Of a stretch of 64,000 nucleotides of DNA, positions 1 through 13,426 are shown piece after piece. The translations under genes were made by a program, and so were the position numbers. Each line of letters opens with the position of its first letter. Within the stretch, counting starts at the first letter, position 1. This stretch comes from Eucommia ulmoides. Taxonomy: Eukaryota; Streptophyta; Magnoliopsida; Garryales; Eucommiaceae. The notes under the pieces are model-generated. The model saw nothing but the letters and a program-made list of their open reading frames with translations, made no database searches and was not told the origin of the DNA. The stretch spans positions 5,084,001-5,148,000 of the forward strand of contig CM028326.1 of NCBI GenBank assembly GCA_016647705.1, written 5' to 3'.

Positions 1-59
1 TGAGAGTTCAAGCACAAGTCTAGTTTGCCGAAATTTTTGATTTCAAGTAGTTGCACTAA

Positions 60-204
60 AAACTTGAAAGGTCGTTGTACTCTGGGGAGACAAACGTTCA
101 TTCAGCCATTAGCACCAATATGGAAGCGCGAATCTATTTTAAGGACATAAAGTCAAATTCTAGCCTTGATCTACGTCAATTCAATTTGTTATTTGAATAT
201 CCAG
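60..204 (+). other. possible 3' part of an exon ending at a consensus splice donor
   Basis: This stretch is open in one frame from position 60 to 204. It ends in CCAG followed by GTAAGT, a perfect plant donor, and then turns AT-rich. The frame contains a Met at 120 and reads through MEARIYFKDIKSNSSLDLRQ and on to LLFEYP. I do not recognise the product. The following 150 bp carry three AACGTTA-type motifs like those in the MULE introns further right, so this could be an exon of a related mobile-element gene that extends beyond the left edge. It could also be chance. Confidence 0.2.
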
Positions 205-235
205 GTAAGTTTTTATTAAAAAGTTAATACATTAT

Positions 236-352
236 TTATGTTACATAAACGTTAATGTATTCTGTCATTGTTTCTTCTTATGTTTCTGTTATGTAAACGT
301 TTACTTTTCTTCTTTGCTATTATTTCTATTTCTGTTACGTAAACGTTAATAT
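236..352. repeat. three spaced copies of a TAAACGTTWA-type motif
   Basis: Near-identical motifs occur at about 245 (CATAAACGTTAATG), 293 (TGTAAACGTTTAC) and 337 (CGTAAACGTTAAT), each preceded by a TCTGTTA or TATGTTA context. The middle one is a palindrome, GTAAACGTTTAC. They resemble diverged forms of the GTTAACGTTAAC palindrome of the MULEs at 28-35 kb and 48-58 kb. Confidence 0.35.
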
Positions 353-437
353 TACGATTCTTGTTTGGTATACACTTTAGATTGCTTCACATAATTTTCA
401 CATTTTGATTTTACTGTGCATACATGATTAGTTAATA

Positions 438-967
438 TTCACTATAATATTGTTTAACAACTTCCATGGTTATTTAAGTATTTATTTTAAAATTTCAGTA
501 ATTATCACAAACAATATATATGTATGTGTATATATTATAGAGAGAGAGAGAGAGAGAGATGTGGGTGGTGATAATAGACGAATCGACAGTGTGATCCTTC
601 GTCACCGACGAGTCTCAGTCAAGAAGAGCGTGGATGAAGTGTTTTCGACCCTGAACCTCAACAGCAACGGTGTCCTGTCCCGATCTGAGCTTTGGAGGGC
701 GTTCACTTTAATATTGTTTAACAACTTCCATGATTATTTAAGTATTTATTTTGAAATTTCAGTAATTATCACCAACAATACATATGTATGTGTATATATT
801 ATAGAAATAAAGAGAGAGAGAGAGAGAGATGTGGGTGGTGATAATAGACGAATCGACAGTGTGATCCTTCGTCACCGACGAATCTCAGTCAAGAAGGGCG
901 TGGATGAAGTGTTTTCGACCCTGAACCTCAGCAACAACGGTGTCTTGTCCCGATCTGAGCGTTAGAG
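438..967 (+). repeat. tandem duplication, two units of about 265 bp
   Basis: Unit 1 (about 438-702) and unit 2 (about 703-967) are almost identical. Each runs from an AT-rich leader through a (GA)n tract into the first EF-hand-like coding segment of the pseudogene. The period is about 264-265 bp. The few differences suggest a fairly recent local duplication. Confidence 0.85.
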
Positions 968-1240
968 GGCATTCAAGTCGCTACGGTTGATCGAGACCCA
1001 CTTCGCTGTTGATGTGGCCTAACTATCGAAGGAGCTCACGCACCTCTATGACTCGATCTTCGAGAAATTTGACTACAATCACAATGGCGTCATCGATCTG
1101 GAAAAGTTCAGGGCAGAGATGAGAAAGATCCTACTGACGATCGTCGACGGGCTCGGGTCTTGCCCAATCCAGATGGTGATCGAGGACGACAGTCATAGGT
1201 TTTTTTTGAAGAAAGAGAGAAAAAGAAATGAAACAAGTGA
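559..1240 (+). pseudogene. EF-hand calcium-binding protein pseudogene
   Basis: The translated pieces read VDEVFSTLNLNSNGVLSRSE, then RAFKSLRLIETHFAVDVA, then a second hand-like segment LYDSIFEKFDYNHNGVIDLE followed by MRKILLTIVDGLGSCPIQMV. The order and wording match the plant family of small soluble EF-hand proteins that pair an N-terminal degenerate hand with a DxxxxGxIDxEEF-type loop and a conserved GLGSCPIQM tail. The first hand is present twice because of the 265-bp tandem duplication. The frame is closed by a TAG directly after the second copy of SRSER and by a TAA after DVA, and no ATG-led exon joins the parts. A dead copy of a host gene is the simplest reading. The tail then runs into A-rich, low-complexity DNA. 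Confidence 0.7.
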
Positions 1241-1255
1241 AAGTTAGATATAAAA

Positions 1256-1373
1256 ATAAAAAGGTGACTTTTTAGAAGTAAAATGAAACAAATACCCAAA
1301 CTTTGGGAGAGAGAATAAAAAAGTGACTTTTTAGAAGTAAAATGAAACAAATACCAAAACTTTGGGAGAGAGA
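1256..1373 (+). repeat. 59-bp tandem repeat, two units, followed by a (GA)n tract
   Basis: The segment starting AAGTGACTTTTTAGAAGTAA occurs twice with a 59-bp period (about 1256-1314 and 1315-1373) and ends in a GA microsatellite to about 1386. There is no coding sign. Confidence 0.8.
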
Positions 1374-1389
1374 GAGAGAGAGAGAAGAG

Positions 1390-2484
1390 AGGACAAAGGA
1401 GTCGAGGACATTGAAATGAAAAAGGAAATTTTTTGAGACCCTAAAAATTTGAATGATTTTTAAATAGTCTTCGTTAAATTAGTTAAAGAAAAATGATAAA
1501 ATTATTTTTATTTTTAAAATAAAATGACAAAATTATTCTTATTTATGTTAGATTTTTAACCGTTATACTTATATCTGAAATACGGGAATGTAAAGAGTAA
1601 TGAAAATACCACATCGGAGTAAGTGCAATTTGATTTAAGCATGAAAGTGCAAAGTTAATTAATCTATATGGGTTGAAAAGGAGAAGGAAGTTGTTTTGGA
1701 CGCGAAAGAACAAAAAAATACTCTTAAGCTACATATAGTTGAGCGTGAGATTTGATTAGCATAATTGCAATTTGAGTCAAATTGAATTTAATTTTAATAA
1801 TGATGGACTAAATGTGTCAAACGCTAAATATTAAAGGCGAATTCGACAACGATTCTATTTATAATGGGCCAATTTTTTTATTTGTTTTTTTTCCAAATAA
1901 AAATCGTTTAGGATAAAATATAATTTATATTTTTTTATTAAAATGTCGAAAAGCGTGTTATTAAATAATCACCACGTTTTTCAGAAATCCATAAAATAGT
2001 TAATCACGTTTTGACCACGTGTAAGAGAAAATTTCACTTTTTACCCTCAACGTGTAAGATGAGTATTAATTGGTCCCTATAGTTTCAAAAACAACACATT
2101 CAGCTCTCACATTTTGAGTGGGCGTCCACTAAGTCCAACACCTACTTGTTTGTTACATATTGAAATGAATTTCTCACATGAAGAGCAAGTTGTCACGGGG
2201 TCACATTTCCACAGCGGTAATTGCCAGCGCGACACTCATGATGCGTTTGCTTCCAGAGGGTAAGTCTGCTCCTCGTATGACATTGATTGATTTCGCCCTG
2301 TTCTGAGTTCATCAAAATAGTGGCTCCAACTCCCGACCAGTTTATACTAGGGAAGCCAAACCCCTCTTTTTCTGTCAGGTCCATAACCAGCGATATAATC
2401 TCAAAACTTAACCGGATTGGTATGCCTCGACTCTGAAGAGACGTCTAGTGGTGTCGGCACCTGCATATGAGTGCCACAATCTTC
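1390..2484. other. AT-rich intergenic DNA, no gene recognised
   Basis: There are no convincing long open frames. A more GC-rich patch at 2190-2460 is open on the minus strand for about 60 codons but matches no family I know. A stretch at about 2030-2120 has wording common in plant non-autonomous DNA elements, but I could not find paired ends. Confidence 0.4.
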
Positions 2485-2493
2485 TAGTCAGCA

Positions 2494-3165
2494 TTAGGGA
2501 TGGTCATGGGAGAAAGGCCCGCCCGGCCTGCCAAGCCCGCCCATTCTTTTTTAGGGCTTGAGTTTGTGTTTTGAGCCCATAGGCCGGGCTTGGACTTGAA
2601 ACTGAAGGCCTGATGAATTTTAGGGCCGAGTTTGGGCTTGACTATTTTCTTTTAGAGTCGGCTCGGCCCGGCCCGGCCTGGTCGTTAAAAAATTAATAAA
2701 CTTTATATATATATATATATATATATTAATTTACATATGAAAATATTGTGATTTACATGTTAGATTCTTGATTTATTTGATATTATTAAACTATATGTTA
2801 ATTAATTATAAAAATAAATAAAAATGATTTGAACTGTAATGTTTAATTATAAGATTTTATCAGAACACTAAATCTGTATTTAATAAGTATTTTATTCTGA
2901 ATTGGATTACAGTTTTTTTTTGGTTAATTATAAAAAAATTATATTTTTTAATTCTTTTGTATTTTTTTTAAATTAAAAAAAAAATTATAGGGCCGGGGGC
3001 CCTAAGGCTGGATTGTGAGCTTAGGTTATTTTTATAGGGCCGGGCTTGGGTATGGAATTAAGGCCCGAACCATAGGGCCGGGCCAGGCTCGGGTCTAGCA
3101 ATTTTTCGTAATACCATAGTCTAAGCCCAACCCAAACATGGCCCGGCCCGGCCCATGACCATCCT
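2494..3165. mobile_element. hAT-type MITE with 9-bp target-site duplication
   Basis: The left end reads TTAGGGATGGTCATGGG. The right end reads CCCATGACCATCCTT, its inverted copy. TAGTCAGCA lies directly on both sides (2485-2493 and 3166-3174), an 8-9 bp target duplication that fits the hAT superfamily. The inside is rich in GGCCGGGC/GCCCGGCC near both ends and AT-rich in the middle, with a TA microsatellite at about 2705-2727. It has no coding capacity. It sits about 240 bp upstream of the GSTU pseudogene start. Confidence 0.85.
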
Positions 3166-3407
3166 TAGTCAGCATGCTTGTTCCTTCTAACCACTTTTCC
3201 AATAAGCGGTCCGTGACAACGTGCTTTGTATATAAAATTGCTTTATAAATTATAGCGACTAGTTGGACACTCTTCTCAAACTTTGAGGCCAAAAGTGTAA
3301 ATTTTTGGCACCTGTAAGATCCAAAACCCTCCTTCACTCTCGCTCTATTTTAACCTTGACCGATCCAGTGTTTTCTGCATGATTTCAGTGCTCCATTTTC
3401 TTCAACA

Positions 3408-4848
<1,441 letters not shown>

Positions 4849-6548
4849 AGATTAAGGTTGCCGGAATTATTTATTTATTTTTATTTTTTTTAACTTCTGT
4901 ACGAATTATGAATTTTATATGAAATGATGTTGGTAAAGTGTGGTGAAAAATTAATTAAATAATTAATTATTAATTGGAGAATAAAATTTAAGAAGAAACA
5001 GTTCTGATTTATTTGTTACAAAAATATTCCAGATAATATTACAAAGAAAAATATTATAATAAAAAATGAAAAAAACAAAAAGAAGAATAGTTGTAGAATA
5101 AAAAAACAAACAGAAACAAAATACTTACTGTGTAATAAAAAAAAAACATAAACAAAAATTCCAGAATAGAAGATTGAGACAATCATTTGACGATTTGTCC
5201 ATAAAGCAGATTTTGCCCCAGCTAAGAGCTTACGGATAAATGAGTGTCTACCTCCTAGAATACAACAATCAGACTGTTATTGGTACCGGTACTAGAAACT
5301 AAAAATCCGATGAACAAAAGAAGTTCAGAACTCTCTCAATCACTCTCTCAAAAAAGAAGAATAACAAAGAAAATAATTTTTCTCCTAAAAAAGAATGCAA
5401 TGCAGCTTATGGGATGTTTAATGCTGAGAATGTATGTCATTTTATATGGAACAAAAATCAACCCGAAAAAGACTGAGTTTTAAGGCATTCAATAGACAGT
5501 AGTAACTTTCAGGTAGTTACACGCGCATGTGGCTTTACTTATTTTATAATCTTTAGTCTATTTTCTATCTATATCTTTCAACATCCTAGAAGGTTTACCT
5601 ACAAGAGATATCTTGAGCCTTAAATGATTTTTCATCTTCTTAAGTTACTGATGTGGGATCATTGACACTACACGTCAATTAATATCATCAATGATTACTT
5701 TAATGAATAATTTTAATTCACCTTTTAAATAATTTTAACAAATAAACATATCACATTTATCTCCTCACCAAAAAACACACATTAGTATATTTATATGTTC
5801 CAAATTATTATTAAATCCCATAAATAATTGATCACAAAATACCCAAACAGTTATTTAATACAGCAAATCAATATTAATTTTAATTAAAATATTTGACTAG
5901 CAGTATAAAAATAAAGATCAATTTATAATATTATTTTTAAGATCAATTTAAAATAAATATTATAAATTATACGTTAAACCATCTTGATTTTATTTACAGT
6001 CAGTCGCCAAAAAAATGACAAACTGCCCAAAATTATTGGGGGCCCAAAAGTAATTACAAAAAGATTTCAGAAACTAATTATAGGGCTTCACCCTCGTTAG
6101 AGGGAGCCCTTCCAGAAATTCTCTTGGGCCAGGGGTCGAGCCCAGGCCTAAGAGGGGGTTTGGAAATAGTTTTCAACCAGCAATTGACGCGCCTCGGTTA
6201 TTACCTCACTAGCTGCGTCATTGCCCCAAGCGCAAAGATGCCTTTCACCACTCACTCGTCCTCCTCTTTTATAGGCCTACCCACCTCGCCCTTTCCCTAC
6301 TTGCTTCTTTCTCAATGTGGGATCACTCTTTTCTTCCTGCAAGTTTGGCGCCAGACCCATTGAAGTCCTACAACCAACAAGAAGTTGGTTATATAATATA
6401 AATATTTTTCATCTCTATAAAATTTCTATTAAATAAATTAGGATGATTATTTTGTTAATAATTGAGATTTATTTGAAATTTTGTGCTAAGAAAAAAATAA
6501 AATATTTCTATAATTACATTTGAAATAATATAGTTGATATTAACTTTC
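4849..6548. other. AT-rich intergenic DNA, no gene recognised
   Basis: Most of this is low-complexity AT-rich sequence. A more balanced patch at about 5160-5510 and another at 6085-6370 stand out. The latter has a CCCAGGCCTAAGAGGGGG segment, a TATAGGCC box and AATGTGGGATCAC wording seen in plant LTR leaders. Neither has paired ends I could find, so I leave them unclassified. Confidence 0.35.
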
Positions 6549-6977
6549 GGTTGCGTTTGGGTAACGGATTTATGAAATAATGGAATTTTAAAATTCGAAA
6601 TTTTGAATCCCTTCATTTCAAAAATTTCTTATTTAGATAATTGTTTAAACTGAAGTATTTGAACGTGTAATTTACAGTTCCCTTATTTAGATATGTAAAA
6701 TATTTATAAATAGTATTATTCTAATCCCAAATTTCAACAACAAATTTATCGGAACAAAACAGAATTATTAGAACAATTTTATTAGAATTTAAACACAAAT
6801 TTAATTTTTAAAAAAATAGAATTATTAGAACAATTTTATTGGAACTACAACAAATTTATGGGAATAAAACAAAATTATTAGAATAATTTTAGTGGAACTA
6901 AAACAAATTTCAAAAACAAATTTATTAGAACAAAACACATTTTTTTTTTTTGTTATGTTCCTGATCCCACTTCTGGG

Positions 6978-7029
<52 letters not shown>

Positions 7030-7701
7030 ACACACACCACAAAAATAGAGCTTGAACGTCGACGGTCGCCATGAAGGAGGCGTCGGAGGTTGGAGGCGAA
7101 GGAGAAGATCCATTGCAAATCCTAATTGCGAACCCAAGAACGATTGCGAAAAAAAAAATTGCAAACCTAATCGTCGACGACGAAGAACGTCAACGGCAAA
7201 ATCAAAGACCCCAAAATTCGAAATCCCCAAATTCAAAATTGAAAGGCGACCAAATGACGACGAAGAACGTCAACGGCAAAATCGAAATCCCCAAATTCAA
7301 AATCTCCAAATTCAAAATTGAAAGGAGACCAAATTCGAACTGGTAGACGATGACGATGGACGACGAACGAAGACGACGAACAAAGACTACAATGGACGAT
7401 GAACGAAGACGTCGGCGGCAATCATCGCGAGAAGGAGAGGCAGCGACAGCGAAGAAATCGTCGGGAGAGAAGGGCTTGGTCGCTAGAGAAGTGATTTGTG
7501 AAATTCCCTCTTAAAAGGATTTGGCAAATGACACCCCTACCAAAGTTATTTCCAAATTCCTCTTTCACCATTTTTTTAAGACAAAAAGATTTGTCAAATT
7601 CATTTTCATAACTATCCAAACAAAGGATTTCTTAAAAATGGATTTTGAAATCCTTCCCCCAAATGAAATCCCTCCCCCAATTACCTTACCCAAACACAAC
7701 C
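6549..7701. mobile_element. non-autonomous DNA transposon with GGTTGYGTTTGGGTAA ends
   Basis: The left end reads GGTTGCGTTTGGGTAACGG. The right end is the inverted form of GGTTGTGTTTGGGTAAGG. Sub-terminal parts also pair (AAATTCCTC near the right end, GGAATTT near the left end). The inside holds a (TA)n tract (about 6980-7027) and a GC-rich purine-biased block with an 80-bp tandem repeat (units starting about 7176 and 7256). No transposase is visible. No clean target duplication is visible, so the superfamily is uncertain. The same end sequence recurs at 63890-64000. Confidence 0.65.
7176..7335 (+). repeat. 80-bp tandem repeat, two units
   Basis: GACGACGAAGAACGTCAACG starts both units (about 7176 and 7256), and each unit ends in GGMGACCAAAT. 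The repeat is internal to the transposon at 6549-7701. Confidence 0.75.
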
Positions 7702-7792
7702 TTAGGTTTTTTGACTTCACCCTGATCACCTCTGATTTCTGGGTTTTTTCATTTATAAACATTACGGATTTTAGATTTTATTAAGGTTAGGG

Positions 7793-7927
7793 ATGTAAAC
7801 GAACCAACTTGTTTGTCAGTTTGTGCATTACTCGAGCTCGGTTCAATGATAGCTCGTTTGAATCTCTTTCATTTAATAAATGAACCAAACTCAAGCTTTT
7901 AATGAGGTCCGTTTATTAATTAAATAA
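7793..7927. repeat. remnant with TAGGGATGTAAACGAACC start and GAGCTCG wording
   Basis: This resembles the left end of a plant hAT-type element. Matching GAGCTC-rich wording resumes after the foldback element at about 8600-8660. An inverted end-like piece with CAAGTTGAACC occurs, read on the minus strand, at about 25190-25280. It may be one old element split by later insertions. Confidence 0.3.
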
Positions 7928-8594
7928 GGAAAAAGTACAATTTAGACTCTCTAACTATTGACACATTTCTAAGTGATTCCTCTAAGTTTAAATGTTTCAT
8001 TTCAAACCCTATACGTATCATAACGGTTCAAATTGGTCCTTCCGTTAGAAAATCAGTTAAAACTAACGGAATTTAGGGGCAAAATGATCTTTTCACGTTT
8101 TTTAATTTTTTAATCATTTTAAATTAATTTTTTTTGTCTCTCTCTCTCTTCCTCCCCTTCCTTTCTCTCTCTCTCCCGCCACCTCCCTATCCCTCTCCCC
8201 GCCACCTCCCTCTCCCTCTCCGTCTTCCTCCCCTTCACCTCTCTCCCTCCTACCCCACCCCCTGCAACATGGGGTGATTTTTCACCCCCTGTTGCAGGGG
8301 GTAGGGTGGGAGGGAGAGAGGGGAAGGGGAGGAAGAGGGAGAGGGAGGTGGCAGGAGAGAGAGAGAGGAAGGAGAGGAAGAGATAAAAAAATAATAATTT
8401 AAAATGATTAAAAATTTTAAAAAACGTGAAAAAACCATTTTGCCTCTAAATTCCATTAGTTTTAACTGATTTTTTAACGAAAGGACCAATTTGAACCGTT
8501 ATGATACGTATAGGGTTTGAAATGAAACATTTAAACTTAGAGAGACCACTTAGAAATGTGTCAATAGTTAGAGGGTCTAAATTGTACTTTTCCC
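7928..8594. mobile_element. foldback element with long inverted arms, TSD AATAA
   Basis: The left arm (7928-8106) starts GGAAAAAGTACAATTTAGAC. The right arm (8398-8594) is its inverted copy ending GTACTTTTCCC. The arms are about 180-200 bp and nearly complementary throughout. The centre is a C/T-rich then G/A-rich inverted pair with a GCAGGGGGTAGGGTGG core, so the whole element can fold into one hairpin. AATAA flanks both ends. A second family member is at 42296-43045. Confidence 0.85.
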
Positions 8595-8599
8595 AATAA

Positions 8600-9168
8600 A
8601 CAAACATCTATGTTCGAGCTCAGCTCGTTGATGTTTGTGAACAATTCGCATAATATAAAATTAAAATATTTTGTCATTACTAGGGAAAAAAAACTCTTAA
8701 ATTTCTTTAATAATATAATCTTACATATCAAGTCATTAGGTTAATTCAATTAAATTTTAATTTTATAAAATTATATTGTAAATTTACATTGATTTTTACA
8801 ATTTTTATAATCGTTCTAGAGATTTTTTGTGAATTTACATTGATTTTTTATAATTTTTATATTTTGATTTGCTCATAAATTAAATATTTAAATTTTTTTA
8901 TATAGATTTTCAAGAAATAATTATAAATAATTAATTTTATTAAAAAATATATATTATTTAGGGTTTTTTAATGTTTAGCCCATATTTCACACTATCTCTC
9001 CTCAATAACCTTTTTAAGTAAAAAAATTATTTTACAAACCTCGGTGAAAACATTCTCATCATTTGATCATTGACCAGTAGTGAATAGACATATTTGCCCC
9101 CATATATATATGTACAAGGAACAAGCCCAAATTCCCAATTTTATTTCATCTTTTACCTAATCTCCACC
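8600..9168. other. AT-rich DNA, no gene seen
   Basis: Low-complexity AT-rich sequence up to the Athila insertion. Nothing in it is recognisable apart from the GAGCTC-rich remnant at its left edge. Confidence 0.4.
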
Positions 9169-10686
9169 TAATAGCTGTAAAATACCTATCTATTTCTAAA
9201 CCGAATTTGTCAGTTTTTGAGTGTTTTATTAATCTATTGTGTTTTTGTTAGTATTTATGTTATTCAGATGTAGGGATGTAAACGAGCTAAAAATAAGCAA
9301 AACGGTGGGAGACGGCGAAGAAATGAAGGAAAAAAATAAGGTTTCATGACAGTAAGTCACCGCCGCGGTGGTGAAGATGCGGAGATTATGTGTTTTTGTT
9401 CTAAAGCCTCACTGTTGCGATGATGAAGGTGCAGATGTGTTATGATTTCTGCTCAAGGGCTCCGCTGCCGCGGCGGTGAGACAATAGAAAATTTTGGATT
9501 CTGCTCAAAGGCACCACCGCCGCAGCGATAGAAGCTACCGCCGTAGCGGTAAAGCATCAGTGAATTCGTAAAAAGCTCAACCGTCGCTGCAGGAATCCCA
9601 CCGCCACAGTGGTGAGCTAATTGACTCAACCATCGCCGCAGTGGTGATCCCAACCGCCGCGGCGAACAGCTCTACATAGAGAAAAATATCTGTTTAGATA
9701 TTTTCCAAACCTTTGGCCTATAAATACCACTCCCACACGTCTGAAAAGGGTTATTGAGCATTCCTAACCCTAATATAGAGTTCTTAAGTTATATTTGAGA
9801 GATCAAGGAGGATGTTCACCATTCAGGCAAAGAAGAATCATTTGCGAATTGATCATTAGCGACAGTGGATCATTTCACTTTCAGATTTGATCGTTCTTCT
9901 TATTTTTACCTTTGTAATTATTTTTCATATCTAATGATGTTGAATCACTCTTGTGTTGTATGGTATATGGCTAAGAACTTGTAGTATTAATTAAATGTTA
10001 CTTAGGTGTTGTTGAAATCATGTAAATGTTAGTTTGAATGAATTAATGTTACTTTAATGTGTTGTTTGTCTAAATCCGATTGTGTTTACCGTCATTCTTG
10101 ATACTATGCTTGTATTGATAAACCGAGAATACAGCGTTTGACACTTGGGAGAGGTAACCCCGGATTCGGACTAGGGTAAATGCAACGTGACGTTCTAACA
10201 ACCCGGGAGGGCGTTAGAACGTATGTAATCCATGACGTTGGCTCAAGACTCACGCATCCTAGGGTCGTTAAGGCGTTGAAGAGGACTCCTTCATTGACAC
10301 GAAGTCGTGTAATCCCCCGTCTTACACTCGGAAGAGGTAGCGAAGGAGTTATCGATACAGAGATTATCGGAATAGATAAACACTGTTATAACTAACTAAA
10401 TGAAGTCAATTATGCATTATGTGGAAGAAATCAATACCTAAGTAATTAGTGTAATTAGAACTAACCTAATAGTTGTCATTTATCTTAGTAGATTAAATAT
10501 AACACAAACAATTTTTAATTAGTCGAGATAATAGGAAACTATGTCAATCACAATATTCAACCAAATTACACGTGTTCCCAGTGGAACGATATCCGATCTT
10601 ACAAGATCCATTGTATTAAAACTAGACCTCATGCACTTACGAGTAGTCAAATACTACGAGGACGATGACGAATCCTCGCGCATACA
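9169..10686 (+). repeat. Athila element 5' LTR
   Basis: It pairs with 22161-23663. Visible parts are an array of GC-rich palindromes (9355-9670) of the ACCGCCGCGGCGGT type, then a TATA box (CCTATAAATACC at about 9717), then the transcribed part ending CGCGCATACA. Confidence 0.93.
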
Positions 10687-10692
10687 AGTTTT

Positions 10693-10709
10693 TTGCGCCG
10701 TTGCTGGGG
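10693..10709 (+). other. primer binding site (tRNA-Asp type)
   Basis: TTGCGCCGTTGCTGGGG lies seven bases after the LTR end and is close to TGGCGCCGTTGCCGGGG, the complement of the plant tRNA-Asp 3' end used by Athila elements. Confidence 0.8.
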
Positions 10710-10890
10710 AATTACGGTGTTTTTCAATTGAGTTGATATTGTGATCAAGTAGTTGAATGTTAATCACGATAATTCTTTTGCTTTTAATTTCATTCAATTT
10801 ATTTATTTATTTGATTTATTTTTTTGAACTAAGTAGTGCATGCAGCGTAGTCAACGAATTAGTAAATAGAAAGAGGAGAAGGCTACCACT

Positions 10891-13426
10891 ATGGCCGGCG
10901 GAGGTGAAAATGTCCCGCAACCGCCGGAGCCGCGCGCACTCCAGCCTCCGAAACAAGAGCGCCCACAAAGAGTCCTTAAGGACTATTATCAACCATTAAT
11001 GCTGGATAATTATTCAGGCATCCAGAGGCAACCAATCCAAGCGAATAATTTTGAGTTGAAACCCACCCTAATCAACATGGTTCAGCAAAACCAATATGGC
11101 GAGAATCTTTATGAAGATCCCAACGTCCACTTGGCAACCTTTCTGAAGATATGTAACACTGTGAAGATCAATGGTATTGCTGAGGATGTTATACAGTTGA
11201 GGTTATTCCCTTTCTCATTACGAGATAGAGCATGAGGTTGGTTCCAATCGATCTAACCGGGGAGCATAAATACTTGGGAGGACCTTGCACAAAGGTTCCT
11301 CACTAAATTCTTTCCACCTTCCAAGACTTCTCAACTCCGAGGCGAGATTGCGCAATTTCGCTAGAGAGACTTTGAGCCGTTATTTGAGGCGTGGGAGTAA
11401 TTCAAGAATCTATTGCAAAGGTGCCCCCAACACGGGTATCAAAATTGATTTCAAACCCAATTGTTTTACAACGGGTTGGATGCCCAAACCAGAACGATCG
11501 TTGATACTGCCTCAAGGGGGTCGTTGTTGTCCAAAACCCTGATTGAAGCTAATGCACTATTGGAAGAAATGACGACCAACAATTATCAATGGCCGAATGA
11601 GAGGAACACGGGAAGACGGGTCTCTTCTATCCAAGAATATGACCATATTGCAACGTTATCGGCCCAAGTGTCCAAGCTCTCAAATCAATTGGTCGCCTTG
11701 TCTACTAAAGGTGCTTTGTCAAGTCAAGGGGAAGATAATGCAGCAAGTTGTTCTCAATCCGGATTGGATAATGAGTTTGAGAAATACCACTTTCTAAATA
11801 ATTGAGCCTATACTTTTAGGCCCGCTACCAATATTCCAACTCATTACAATCTTGGACTTCGCAACCATGAGAACTTCTCATATGTGAACAACCAAAACTC
11901 CTTGCGACCACCTTCGGGTTATGGAAACCAAGCTCCAGGATGTCCGATGCAACCCAATTGTCAAATGCAACAACCATCAATGCATAATCCAAAATCAAAT
12001 TTGGATAAAGTATTGGGTTCGTTTATGAAAAAGACTCAGACTATGATGCGTGAGACGCATAATCGACTGAACAAACATGAAACACGGCTTGACTCGATCG
12101 ACACAACTTGTACAAATACCAATGCCACGGTGAAGTCTTTAGAAACTCAAATCGCGCAGCTTGCTAGGTCCATCCAAGAACAACAAAAGGGGAAGTTTCC
12201 AAGCAACATGGAAACCAACCCTAAGGAATGTAAGGCGATTAAATTGAGGAGCGGAAGAGAAGTGGAGGTGAGCAAGCCTATGGAAAACGAGCCGGGAGTG
12301 AGTCATAAGTTTTATCATGATGAACCAAGAACACATGTGGAGGAGGAAGTTGAAGAGAAAAATATTGAAAGAAAGGAGAGGCCGAGTGAAGACTTGAATG
12401 AGGATAAGAACCAAGAGAAAGTCGAGGAGAGAAGAAAAAACGAAAGGGTAATGCCCGGGCGAATAACATTTTTAGAAAATCCACGGATTCTAGTAACCCT
12501 ATTGCCATATCCTCAAAGATTCCAAAAGAGGAAGTTGGATGCCCAACTTGGAAAATTTCTTGAAATTTTCAAGAAAATTCACATCAACATTCCTTTTGTG
12601 GATACATTGGAGCAAATGCCCAACTATGGCAAATTCTTGAAAGATATCATAACAAAAAAGAGAAAGTTGGAGGAGTACGAAATGATAAAGCTAATGGAGG
12701 AGTGTAGTGCAATACTACAAAAGAAGTTGCCTATCAAATTGAAGGATCCGGGTAGTTTCACAATTCCGTATACTGTCGGGAAATCTTATTTTGATAAGGC
12801 TCTTTGTGATCTTTGGGCGAGTATTAATTTGATGCATTTTTCCGTTTATCAAAAGTTAGGACTTGAGAGTGCAAAGCCGACAACGATCTCTCTCCAAATG
12901 GCGGATCGTTCGTTAACCTATCCTAAAAGGTATCATTATGGATGTGCTAGTGAAGGTTGACAAATTCATATTTCCGGTGGATTTTGTTGTACAAGAAATG
13001 GAAGAAGATAGAAAAATCCCGATCATCCTAGGAAGACATTTTCTTGCAACAGGAAAGGCCTTAATTGATGTGCACAATGGAAATCTGACATTAAGGGTGA
13101 ATGATGAAGAGATAAGGTTCAACATTTTTAAAACTATGAACTTTTCGGATGAACTTCCCCAATGCAATCGAGTTAATGTTGTGGATTCTTACGTGAGGGA
13201 GTTCTTTCTTACAAATATGGAGACGGATTCATTAGAGCATACTCTCACAAATTCCTTATCTATGGAGGATCTTGGTAAGGAAGGCTCTACCACAAAATTT
13301 GAAATTGTGGACTACGTGCTGACTTTAGATGCTCAATCTAAAGATGTAAACGATCCTATTCATATGGTGGAAGAAGTTGTAACTTCTCCTAAGGAATCAA
13401 ATCAAATCCGCCTCACGGTGGATTAA
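10891..13426 (+). pseudogene. Athila gag and protease region (fossil)
   Basis: The translated pieces resemble Athila gag: a retrotransposon-gag segment near 11050-11400 (NVHLATFLKICNTVKINGIA), then a charged linker, then an aspartic-protease-like segment around 12700-13170 (LKDPGSFTIPYTVG; ILGRHFLATGKALIDVHNG). The region belongs to the broken element 9169-23663 and makes no intact protein. Confidence 0.8.

Noticed and set aside
6085-6370. A tRNA-derived SINE, suggested by the phrase GGTCGAGCCCAGG
   Set aside because: I found no A box at the right distance, no poly(A) tail and no target duplication.
6825-7236. Open frames with long IYIYIY runs
   Set aside because: They are translations of the (TA)n microsatellite at 6980-7027 in several frames.
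12139-12508. Antisense open frames inside the Athila gag region
   Set aside because: They are shadows of the gag reading on the other strand.
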